Under the pieces are notes generated by a model. That model searched no databases. It was not told the origin of the DNA and was given only the letters and a program-made list of their open reading frames with translations. Below are positions 1 through 5,036 of a stretch of 5,036 bases of DNA, piece after piece; position 1 is the first letter of the stretch, and every line of letters begins with the position of its first letter. The DNA comes from Acidimicrobiia bacterium. GTDB taxonomy: Bacteria > Actinomycetota > Acidimicrobiia > IMCC26256 > JAENVU01. The position numbers and the translations under genes were made by a program. The DNA lies in NCBI GenBank assembly GCA_017882945.1, contig JADGON010000101.1, positions 1 through 5,036 of the forward strand. Reading direction: 5' to 3'.

Positions 1-21
1 CCCCGGAGTGATGCCCGTCAT
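1..21 (-). CDS. Possible start of the next gene (partial, unidentified)
   Basis: An ATG 13 nt after the helicase stop opens a frame that stays open to the window edge, giving only seven codons (MTGITPG). The bases just before it are purine-rich (GAGCGAG), but no well-spaced Shine-Dalgarno is present. The short gap and same strand would fit one more gene in the operon. Seven residues are far too few to identify a family, and the real start could also lie beyond the edge. Confidence 0.3.
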
Positions 22-34
22 CTCGCTCGAGGGG

Positions 35-2674
35 TCACGGGACGTGAACGGCGCTGGAGGCGGCCACGACCCCGCGTGAGCACGCGTCGGCGGCGCTGCG
101 GGCCGTCGCGGCGGTTGCCGGGTCGGGAGCCACGTCGCCGATCTGGCGCAGCAGGTCGATGCACTGCTTCACGTTGCGGACGAAGTCGCCGCCGGTGAGC
201 TCGCCGTCCTCGAGCACCGTCGAGAGATCGTCGCCGCGCACCCATCCCGACACCAACGGCACGAGGCCCGGATCGGGCTGGCGGGTCTCGGGCAGGCGAC
301 CGTCGCGTTCGGAGAGCACGAGATCGCGCCAGACCCGTTCGATCCCTCGCGCCCGCTTCGCGACGCGCGAGCTCGGCCAGTGTGCCGGCGGCTGGATCAT
401 CTCCGCGTCGGGGCCGCGCCGTTCGTAGCTGAAGCACGAGACGAGTCCGGCGAGCTCGGCGGGGTCGAGTCCGTCGAGCAGACCTTCGCGGAGCGACTCG
501 GCGACCACCAGATCGGTCTCGGTGTAGAGCCGGGCGAGCAACAGGCCCGCGGGGGTGAGGGTCCAACCCTCGACGTAGCCCCACGCCTCGAGGACCGCGA
601 GCACACGATCGAACTGCCGGGCGAGGCTCTCGGTGCGCCCGGCGACCCGGCGCTCCTGGCGCGCGATCTCGCGTTCGAGGCGATCGGCGGCCGCGGCCGA
701 CCGCAGCACCCGGGTGCGTTCGGGCGCGCCGGCGAGGGGGTGCGCGGCGAGGTCGCGCTCGAGTTGCTCCACCCGTTCGCGCGTCGCGTCGGGCAGGGTC
801 GGGTCGTCGTCGGGGAGCTGGAGACGGCGCAGCGCATCGGCGGCCGCGCGCTGAAACCGCTGGTCGTGGGGGCTGAACGGGCGCGGGAGCTCGATGGTCG
901 CGAGCCGCCGGGCTCGTTCGCGGAAATCTTCGGGACCGAGGCGCACGAGATCGCGCCCCTCGGTGAGTGCGAGCACGCGATTGCCGCCCCGACCGCGGTC
1001 CTGCTTCAGCACGACGACCCGACCCCCGCGCCGCGGAGCGGAGACGACGTCGCCGGGGCGCAACGCCTCGAGCCGGGCCGGGCGGGCCGCCGCGGCGGCG
1101 CGACGCGCGGCTTCGAGCTCGCCGGCGATGACCCGGTACCCGTCGACGTCGCCGCGTTCGCTGTGCGCTCCGGCCCGTTGGCGCGCGAGCAGCTCGCGGT
1201 TGTGCGCGAGCAGCCGCTCGAGCGATACGACGTCGCGATCGGCGTGGTACTGCGCGAACGAGAGGTTCAGCAGGTGCCGGGCCTGATCCGGCGGATACCG
1301 GCGCACGAGGTTGACGGCCATGTTGTACGTGGGGCGGAACGACGACGTGAGCGCGTAGGTGCGGCGGCTCGCGAGCCCGGCCACCTGGTCGAAGGTGACG
1401 TAGGGGTTCCACAGCACGACCACGAAGCCGAGGTCGTCGATGCCGCGCCGCCCGGCGCGTCCGGCGAGCTGCGTGTACTCGCCGGGAGTGAGGAACTCGT
1501 GGTGCTCGCCCGTGAACTTCGAGAGCTTCTCGATGACCACCGTCCGCGCGGGCATGTTGATGCCGAGCGACAGCGTCTCGGTCGCGAACACCGCCTTCAC
1601 GAGCCCCGCGGTGAACGCCTCCTCGACGGCTTCCTTCATCGGCGGGACCATCCCGGCATGATGCGCGGCGAACCCCGCGAGCAACCCACCGAGCCAGGCG
1701 TCGTATTCGAGCGCTTCGAGATCGTCGGCGCCGAGCTCGCTGGTGTGGGACTCGGCGATCCGTTGCAGCTCGCGCGCCTCCTCGCTCGTCGTGAGCCGCA
1801 AGCCCGACGCGACGCACTGCTCGACCGCGGCGTCGCAGCCCGCGCGGCTGAACACGAAGACGATCGCCGGGAGCATGCGCTCGTCGGCCAACCGCTCGAT
1901 GACCTCCTCCCGCCACGGAGTGGTCAGGCGCCCGCGCCGGCGTCCCGGAGGTCGCGCGCCGCGCGAGCCGCTCTGGTCGAGGCGGGACGCCTCGGGGTTC
2001 GGGCGCAGCTCGCCGTCGGGTCCGCTCACGAACGTCGGGAGCAGGTGCATGGCCTCGCTCCCCCGGTCCCCCACGGCGTAGAGGTGCACGAGCTCGACCG
2101 GCCGGGTCTCCTCGATCACGGCCGTCGTGTCGCCGCGCACCGTGCGGATCCAGTCGGCGACCTCTTCCGCGTTCGAAACCGTGGCCGAGAGGCACACGAG
2201 GTCGACCGGCGGTGGCAGGTGGATGATGACCTCTTCCCAGACCGCGCCCCGGTAGCGGTTCTGGAGGTAGTGCACCTCGTCGAGCACGACGTAGCGCAAC
2301 CCGTCGAGGGTCGGCGACCGCGCGTAGATCATGTTGCGCAGCACCTCGGTCGTCATCACCACGACCGGCGCCTCACCGTTGATGGAGTTGTCGCCGGTGA
2401 GCAAGCCGACCCGCTCGGCGCCGAGCTCGCGGACGAAGTCGCCGTACTTCTGGTTCGAGAGCGCCTTGAGCGGCGTCGTGTAGAAGACCTTCTTGCCGGC
2501 AGCGATCGCGAGCGCGACCGCGTACTCCGCCACCAGCGTCTTGCCCGAGCCCGTCGGCGCGGCAACCAGCACCGACCCACCCTCGTCGAGGGCGTCGAGG
2601 GCCCGCCGCTGGAAGTCGTCGAGCGGGAAGGGCCTCCGGGCCTCGAAGTCCGCCCGTGGGGCGGCTGCGGTCAC
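35..2674 (-). CDS. helY: Ski2/Mtr4-like superfamily 2 RNA helicase, HelY family
   Basis: An 879-residue ATP-dependent helicase, close in length to mycobacterial HelY (about 900). Visible motifs in order: an aromatic/Q-like FPLDDFQ at 16-22, Walker A APTGSGKT at 39-46, motif Ia TTPLKALSNQK at 66-76, TTE at 108-110, Walker B DEVH at 132-135, SAT at 163-165, motif IV VFVFSRAGCD at 272-281, HHAG at 338-341, motif V around ATETLSLGINMPA at 364-376, and motif VI QLAGRAGRRG at 402-411. All catalytic motifs are intact. A basic low-complexity linker (about 218-254) separates the RecA lobes. A GDVV-led segment (about 538-584) resembles a small beta-barrel (KOW/SH3-like) insert, a charged helical stretch covers about 630-690, and the C-terminal part (about 690-879) matches the DSHCT type of Ski2-like helicases. 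The family unwinds structured RNA, and in eukaryotes it feeds the exosome; the bacterial substrate is not settled. The GTG start shares GTGA with the preceding stop, so coupled translation is likely. No other start fits before the first motif. Confidence 0.95.
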   Translation of the reverse strand: MTAAAPRADFEARRPFPLDDFQRRALDALDEGGSVLVAAPTGSGKTLVAEYAVALAIAAGKKVFYTTPLKALSNQKYGDFVRELGAERVGLLTGDNSINGEAPVVVMTTEVLRNMIYARSPTLDGLRYVVLDEVHYLQNRYRGAVWEEVIIHLPPPVDLVCLSATVSNAEEVADWIRTVRGDTTAVIEETRPVELVHLYAVGDRGSEAMHLLPTFVSGPDGELRPNPEASRLDQSGSRGARPPGRRRGRLTTPWREEVIERLADERMLPAIVFVFSRAGCDAAVEQCVASGLRLTTSEEARELQRIAESHTSELGADDLEALEYDAWLGGLLAGFAAHHAGMVPPMKEAVEEAFTAGLVKAVFATETLSLGINMPARTVVIEKLSKFTGEHHEFLTPGEYTQLAGRAGRRGIDDLGFVVVLWNPYVTFDQVAGLASRRTYALTSSFRPTYNMAVNLVRRYPPDQARHLLNLSFAQYHADRDVVSLERLLAHNRELLARQRAGAHSERGDVDGYRVIAGELEAARRAAAAARPARLEALRPGDVVSAPRRGGRVVVLKQDRGRGGNRVLALTEGRDLVRLGPEDFRERARRLATIELPRPFSPHDQRFQRAAADALRRLQLPDDDPTLPDATRERVEQLERDLAAHPLAGAPERTRVLRSAAAADRLEREIARQERRVAGRTESLARQFDRVLAVLEAWGYVEGWTLTPAGLLLARLYTETDLVVAESLREGLLDGLDPAELAGLVSCFSYERRGPDAEMIQPPAHWPSSRVAKRARGIERVWRDLVLSERDGRLPETRQPDPGLVPLVSGWVRGDDLSTVLEDGELTGGDFVRNVKQCIDLLRQIGDVAPDPATAATARSAADACSRGVVAASSAVHVP

Positions 2675-3222
2675 GGGCCCGGCTTGGTCGTCGTGCTGTT
2701 GCTCGGGATCGTGGTGTTGGTGGGAACCGTCGTCGCGCCCGGCGCACGAGTGGTGGGCGGGGTGGTCGTGACGCCCGGAACCGTGGTTGCGCCGGGTGCG
2801 GTGGTGTTCGATCCGGCGGGCGCGGTGGTGGAGGAGTTGAGCGGTGTGGTGGGGATGGTCGCCAGCTTCGGCGTGTGGCGGATGATGCCCTTCGGCCAGA
2901 AGATGCCGGCCAGGACTGCGACGAGCGCGATGACCGCGATCGACCCGGCGAGCGCGACGCGGCGGTTCGCTTCCTTCACCTTCGAGTCTCGACGCAAGAC
3001 CACGTAGCACGCGATCGCCGCGGCGATGAGCGTGAGCCCGACGAGCCATGACGAGCGCGGCTGACGGTCGGCGAGCCCGCCCGGGCGCAGGAGCCAGATC
3101 ATCAGCGCGGTGACCGCGACGATGCTCGCTCCGGCCGCGATCGCGGTCGCGAGCTCTCGGCGGGTCCGGGGGGTCTGGTACTGCTGCCGGCGTCGACGCT
3201 GACGGGCGCCCGGGCTGCTCAT
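2671..3222 (-). CDS. Three-helix membrane protein with Thr/Pro-rich C-terminal tail, function unknown
   Basis: A 183-residue protein I do not recognise. It starts with a strongly basic segment (residues 7-22, many Arg), followed by three hydrophobic helices at about 25-45, 58-76 and 89-109. The loop between helices 2 and 3 is basic (RRDSKVKEANRR). By the positive-inside rule the N-terminus and that loop face the cytoplasm, which puts the tail outside. The tail (about 121-183) is almost only Thr, Pro, Ala, Ser, Gly and Asn in a degenerate TT[AVI]P repeat, resembling cell-wall-spanning or O-glycosylated segments of actinobacterial surface proteins; this role is inferred. The ATG overlaps the tatC stop by 4 nt (ATGA), and GGAAGGA lies 10 nt upstream of it. 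Its stop overlaps the helicase GTG. It therefore sits as a coupled gene between tatC and helY, which are adjacent in Mycobacterium. The hydrophobic core and in-frame overlaps on both sides make it a real gene. A role in Tat export is possible but unsupported. Confidence 0.88.
   Translation of the reverse strand: MSSPGARQRRRRQQYQTPRTRRELATAIAAGASIVAVTALMIWLLRPGGLADRQPRSSWLVGLTLIAAAIACYVVLRRDSKVKEANRRVALAGSIAVIALVAVLAGIFWPKGIIRHTPKLATIPTTPLNSSTTAPAGSNTTAPGATTVPGVTTTPPTTRAPGATTVPTNTTIPSNSTTTKPGP
2686..2829 (-). repeat. Degenerate TT[AVI]P repeat coding the extracytoplasmic tail
   Basis: About 48 codons (residues 132-179 of the membrane protein) encode irregular six-residue units such as TTAPGA, TTVPGV, TTVPTN and TTIPSN. 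On the plus strand the same stretch reads as recurring ggtggt/gtcgtc-type blocks. The units differ in their third positions and in length, so this looks like an old, diverged expansion, not a recent perfect tandem duplication. Confidence 0.75.
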
Positions 3223-3980
3223 CGCTTCAAGATCCTTCCGATCACGATCGAACCCTCGTAGAAGAGATACATCGGTGCCGCCATGAAGAACAGGGAGTAT
3301 GGGTCCTGGCTCGGGGTGATGACCGCGGCGAAGGCCGTGATGCCGACGATCGCATGACGACGGTACTTGCGCAGGGTCCTGGTTTTCAGGACCCGGGCGA
3401 GCATGAGGAACACCAGCACCACGGGAAACTCGAACGAGATCCCGAACGCGATGATCATCAGTGACACGAACGTGAGGTACTTGTCGGCGGTGAAGAAGGT
3501 GGAGATGTCGCTCCCACCGATCTTCACCAGGAAGTCGAGCGCCTTCGGGAAGGTCAGCCACGCGACCGCGCCGCCCATGAGGAACAGCACGATCGACGAG
3601 AGGATGAACGGGATCGCGTACTTCTTCTCCTTGGGGTTCAGACCCGGGGTGATGAAGCGCCACAGCTGCCAGAGGACCACCGGCAGCGCGAGGACGAAGC
3701 CCGTGTACGTCGAGACCTTGAGGCGGACGACGAACGGGGCGAGCGGGTCGGTCGCGACGAGGTTGCACCCCTTGCGCGGGCAGCCGGCACGGCCCTTGGT
3801 CACCTCCTGGTACGGGTGGGCGAGGATGCTCAGGATGTGGCTGTAGATGACGAAGCCGACGATCGCCCCGACGACGATCGCGATCGCGCAGATGATGATG
3901 CGACGCCGGAGCTCCGTGAGGTGCTCGATCAGCGTCATCCGTCCGTAAGACGGCTCGGTCTCGTCGTCGTCGTCGGTCAC
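3219..3980 (-). CDS. tatC: Sec-independent protein translocase subunit TatC
   Basis: A 253-residue integral membrane protein, the signal-peptide receptor of the twin-arginine translocase. Six membrane helices can be placed at about 28-46, 88-108, 122-145, 169-193, 210-224 and 228-246. The N-terminal HLTELRRR (20-27) holds the Glu and Arg equivalent to E. coli E15 and R17 in the twin-arginine binding site. PGLNPKEKK (112-120) carries the Glu matching E. coli E103, and FGISFEFPVV (179-188) the membrane-embedded Glu matching E170. The final region ITPSQDPYSL (221-230) followed by APMYLFYE is typical of the family. The first outside loop contains Cys67 and Cys72. The GTG start gives an acidic TDDDDETE N-terminus, and its nearest AGGA is 13 nt upstream, which is long. 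The alternative ATG at codon 15 (3938) would keep all the helices and the HLTELRRR motif. It lies 19 nt after the tatA/B gene and overlaps the next gene by 4 nt. Confidence 0.97.
   Translation of the reverse strand: MTDDDDETEPSYGRMTLIEHLTELRRRIIICAIAIVVGAIVGFVIYSHILSILAHPYQEVTKGRAGCPRKGCNLVATDPLAPFVVRLKVSTYTGFVLALPVVLWQLWRFITPGLNPKEKKYAIPFILSSIVLFLMGGAVAWLTFPKALDFLVKIGGSDISTFFTADKYLTFVSLMIIAFGISFEFPVVLVFLMLARVLKTRTLRKYRRHAIVGITAFAAVITPSQDPYSLFFMAAPMYLFYEGSIVIGRILKR
3374..3394. repeat. Perfect inverted repeat (8-bp stem, 5-nt loop) inside tatC
   Basis: GGGTCCTG and CAGGACCC flank a five-base loop (GTTTT on the plus strand, AAAAC in the tatC mRNA). It covers tatC codons 196-202, encoding RVLKTRT between helices 4 and 5. 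No U-tract follows on either strand, so it does not look like an intrinsic terminator. It may simply be a consequence of codon choice. Confidence 0.6.
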
Positions 3981-3999
3981 GGGTCGGTGCAGATCCTGG

Positions 4000-4377
4000 C
4001 TAGCTGAAGGTCCCGCCGGAGAGACCGTCGATACCCGTGTCCGTCGCGGCCGCGGGTTCTGCGGGGTGCTCGTCGCCGAGATCGGGCTCGGCCGCGGGGA
4101 GCTCGTTCGCGGGCGGCGGGTTCAGTGCCGGTTGGTTCGGAGCCGGTTGGCTCGGGACCGACTGGTTCGCAACCGGCTCGGCCTCGAACATCGAGCGCAC
4201 CGGCCCGGTCGTGTCGTCGAGGACGGAGCGGAGCTCGCTCTGCACCGTGTCCTGCACCTTGCGCAGCTCGCGCAGCGCTCCGCCGACCTGCCGTCCGACC
4301 TCGGGCAGGCGCTTCGGGCCGAAGACCACCAGCGCGAGGACGAGGACCACAAGGATCTCGGCGGGGCCGAGACTCAT
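4000..4377 (-). CDS. tatA: Twin-arginine translocase TatA/TatB family subunit
   Basis: A 125-residue protein with the TatA/Hcf106 layout: a very short outside N-terminus, one membrane helix at about 4-20, the hinge FGPKRLPE (19-26), an amphipathic helix to about 52, and a variable polar tail. The protein acts in the cytoplasmic membrane with TatC, either building the pore (TatA) or passing substrate to it (TatB). The name tatA follows the gene order of Mycobacterium. Several details look TatB-like: the Glu at residue 7 in the start of the membrane helix, GPKRLPE where TatA usually has FG-x-KKLP, and a longer helix rich in Arg, Gln and Asp. The tail (about 60-125) is rich in Pro, Asn, Gln, Ala and Glu. 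The ATG at 4377 is chosen over an upstream in-frame ATG at 4449 because it starts exactly at the conserved N-terminus and has a strong AAAGGA. The upstream choice would overlap the preceding gene. Confidence 0.93.
   Translation of the reverse strand: MSLGPAEILVVLVLALVVFGPKRLPEVGRQVGGALRELRKVQDTVQSELRSVLDDTTGPVRSMFEAEPVANQSVPSQPAPNQPALNPPPANELPAAEPDLGDEHPAEPAAATDTGIDGLSGGTFS
4093..4167 (-). repeat. 15-nt degenerate tandem repeat in the TatA/B tail
   Basis: Five consecutive five-residue units (NQSVP, SQPAP, NQPAL, NPPPA, NELPA; residues 71-95) come from a 15-nt unit. The best-conserved plus-strand copies are gccggttggttcgga (4127-4141), gccggttggctcggg (4142-4156) and accgactggttcgca (4157-4171, whose last bases run into the adjoining codons). 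This suggests the tail grew by in-frame slippage and can vary in length between strains. Confidence 0.7.
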
Positions 4378-4380
4378 CGG

Positions 4381-4387
4381 TTTCCTT
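4381..4387 (-). promoter_or_regulatory. Shine-Dalgarno for the TatA/B gene
   Basis: The minus strand reads AAAGGAAACCG directly before the ATG at 4377. AAAGGA pairs well with the 16S 3' end at normal spacing. It is one of the two clearest ribosome binding sites in the window, and it decides the start against the in-frame ATG 72 nt upstream. Confidence 0.8.
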
Positions 4388-4408
4388 TCGTCGCCGCTGG
4401 GGCCGATG

Positions 4409-4636
4409 CTACCGGGATCCCGGCCCGCTTCCGTGGCGGAGCAGCACACGCCGGCTCGCCTGCGCCCGACCCGTGTCGCGATCGGCCCGCTCGATGGCGA
4501 GCGTCACCTCGCGGTGCAGCAGGTCGAACGAGCGGAGCGCCGGTACGAGCTCTCTTCGGAACCGTCGGGCCGCGAGGATGACGGCGGCCGCACACAGCAC
4601 GATCCAGACCAGGACTCCGCTTCCGACCGACCACAT
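4409..4636 (-). CDS. Small single-helix membrane protein, function unknown
   Basis: A 75-residue protein, too divergent for me to assign. Residues 1-7 (MWSVGSG) precede one hydrophobic helix (about 8-23, VLVWIVLCAAAVILAA), then a strongly basic patch RRFRRE (24-29) and a charged, probably helical region to about 60 (for example HREVTLAIERADRD), ending in a basic tail. The basic patch right after the helix predicts N-out/C-in topology, the same as TatA and TatB, but the FG-P-x-RLP hinge is missing. It begins 32 nt after the zinc-ribbon gene and ends 31 nt before the TatA/B gene, in the same direction. The ATG has no strong Shine-Dalgarno, and I see no alternative in-frame ATG or GTG in the gap, so expression may rely on readthrough of the upstream ribosomes. 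The clean membrane helix and the fit between neighbours support a real gene. A divisome or coiled-coil anchor role cannot be excluded. Confidence 0.72.
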   Translation of the reverse strand: MWSVGSGVLVWIVLCAAAVILAARRFRRELVPALRSFDLLHREVTLAIERADRDTGRAQASRRVLLRHGSGPGSR

Positions 4637-4668
4637 CCGCGCGAAGCCTAGGTCGGCGGGGCTGCGTC

Positions 4669-5013
4669 CTAGCGATCGATCGACCCGCGCAGCGTCTGCT
4701 CGAGCTCGTCGATCCAGTTCTCGCGCTCGAGAAGCAGATGGAAGTCGAGGAGGTCGTCGGGCGTGATGGCCTCGCCCGAGTAGTGGGGCTCGCGCACCTC
4801 GGCCGGCATCCGCCAGACCTGCTTGCGGACTCCGCTCGAGACGAGCAGCTCGATGATGCGCGGGCTCGCGTCCTTGGTGACCGGGCGCTCGCATTCCGGG
4901 CACGAGAACCAGTACGACCCGCGGTCGTCGTCGGCACAGACCCGAACGGTCAGCTCGGTCGCCGTGAGTTGAATATCCCCGCAGGCCGGGCAATTCGCTC
5001 TGATGGTCGTCAC
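4669..5013 (-). CDS. Zinc-ribbon hypothetical protein
   Basis: A 114-residue soluble protein. Two CxxC pairs, CPAC at 8-11 and CPEC at 38-41, about 27 residues apart, form a classic four-cysteine zinc ribbon; a fifth Cys lies at 26. The segment between them looks like beta strands (QLTATELTVRVC, SYWFSC). After the ribbon comes a segment about residues 51-70 (PRIIELLVSSGVRKQVWRMP), then an acidic helical C-terminus with DDLLDFHLLLE (86-96). The layout suggests nucleic-acid or protein binding in the cytoplasm; no catalytic motif is visible. I have an impression of similar conserved actinobacterial hypotheticals but cannot name a family. The GTG at 5013 is supported by GGAGG 8 nt upstream, and the first Cys pair follows shortly after it. 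It is the first complete gene of the apparent operon in this window. Confidence 0.88.
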   Translation of the reverse strand: MTTIRANCPACGDIQLTATELTVRVCADDDRGSYWFSCPECERPVTKDASPRIIELLVSSGVRKQVWRMPAEVREPHYSGEAITPDDLLDFHLLLERENWIDELEQTLRGSIDR

Positions 5014-5021
5014 TGCACTCG

Positions 5022-5026
5022 CCTCC
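5022..5026 (-). promoter_or_regulatory. Shine-Dalgarno for the zinc-ribbon gene
   Basis: GGAGG on the minus strand is followed by eight bases (CGAGTGCA) and then the GTG start at 5013. This is a near-ideal site, and it fixes the non-ATG start of this gene. Only 10 further bases remain to the window edge, so no promoter can be judged. Confidence 0.8.
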
Positions 5027-5036
5027 GCTAGCTCGC

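Noticed and set aside
18..2195. A minus-strand 725-codon frame overlapping the helicase.
   Set aside because: The product is extremely Arg/Ala/Pro-rich with no motif, and it shares the strand with the real helicase in another frame; it is a GC-bias shadow.
380..3007. A plus-strand open frame of 875 codons opposite the helicase and the membrane protein.
   Set aside because: It is antisense to a gene with every helicase motif intact, shows no domain or hydrophobic core, and is full of Arg/Glu/Gly repeats typical of a frame opposite GC-rich coding DNA.
35..3049. Extended 1004-residue start for the helicase.
   Set aside because: The additional 125 residues are His/Arg-rich shadow of the Thr/Pro tail gene. 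The GTG at 2674 starts just before the helicase core and overlaps the previous stop.
3374..3394. Hairpin considered as an intrinsic terminator.
   Set aside because: No T-run follows on either strand and it lies within tatC, well before the end of the gene.
2671..3768. Longer, 365-residue version of the Thr/Pro-tailed membrane protein, starting inside tatC.
   Set aside because: The extra N-terminal part overlaps tatC out of frame and is low-complexity. The ATG at 3222 has a Shine-Dalgarno and the standard 4-nt coupling overlap.
4037..4766. Several overlapping plus-strand frames opposite tatA/B and the small membrane protein.
   Set aside because: Ser/Arg/Gly-rich products with no motifs, opposite genes with clear membrane helices and ribosome binding sites.
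4409..4993. A 194-residue version of the single-helix membrane protein.
   Set aside because: Its first 119 residues lie over the zinc-ribbon gene out of frame and are Arg-rich noise; the ATG at 4636 begins right at the membrane helix.

Overview
The window is GC-rich DNA in which every supported gene lies on the minus strand, so transcription runs from high to low coordinates. GTG starts (three of six full genes), 4-nt start/stop overlaps, actinobacterial-type TatC and HelY proteins, and the tat-helicase gene order known from Mycobacterium (tatA-tatC-helY, Rv2094c-Rv2092c) point to an actinomycete. A deep lineage such as Acidimicrobiia is my guess, but the sequence alone does not prove it. No RNA gene, CRISPR array, insertion sequence or prophage signal is visible.

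Layout in transcription order: (1) 5013-4669, a small cytoplasmic zinc-ribbon protein of unknown function; (2) 4636-4409, a 75-residue protein with one membrane helix and a charged tail; (3) 4377-4000, a TatA/TatB-family subunit; (4) 3980-3219, TatC; (5) 3222-2671, an unrecognised three-helix membrane protein with a long Thr/Pro-rich tail; (6) 2674-35, a large Ski2/Mtr4-type helicase of the HelY family; (7) from 21 off the left edge, possibly the first codons of another gene. Gaps are 32, 31, 19, -4, -4 and 13 nt. No space remains for an internal promoter or terminator, so this looks like one operon whose promoter lies to the right of the window.

Functionally, TatA/B and TatC form the twin-arginine translocase, which moves folded proteins across the cytoplasmic membrane. 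HelY-type helicases are ATP-dependent RNA helicases related to the exosome helicases Mtr4/Ski2. Their co-location with tat genes is a recurring actinobacterial arrangement without an obvious mechanism. The points most worth a second look are the Thr/Pro-rich membrane protein translationally coupled on both sides between tatC and helY, the small single-helix protein just before tatA that shares TatA/B topology without its motif, and the zinc-ribbon gene at the head of the cluster. Overall this is mostly a conserved housekeeping locus with a few uncharacterised members. I do not see convincing evidence for a wholly new system.
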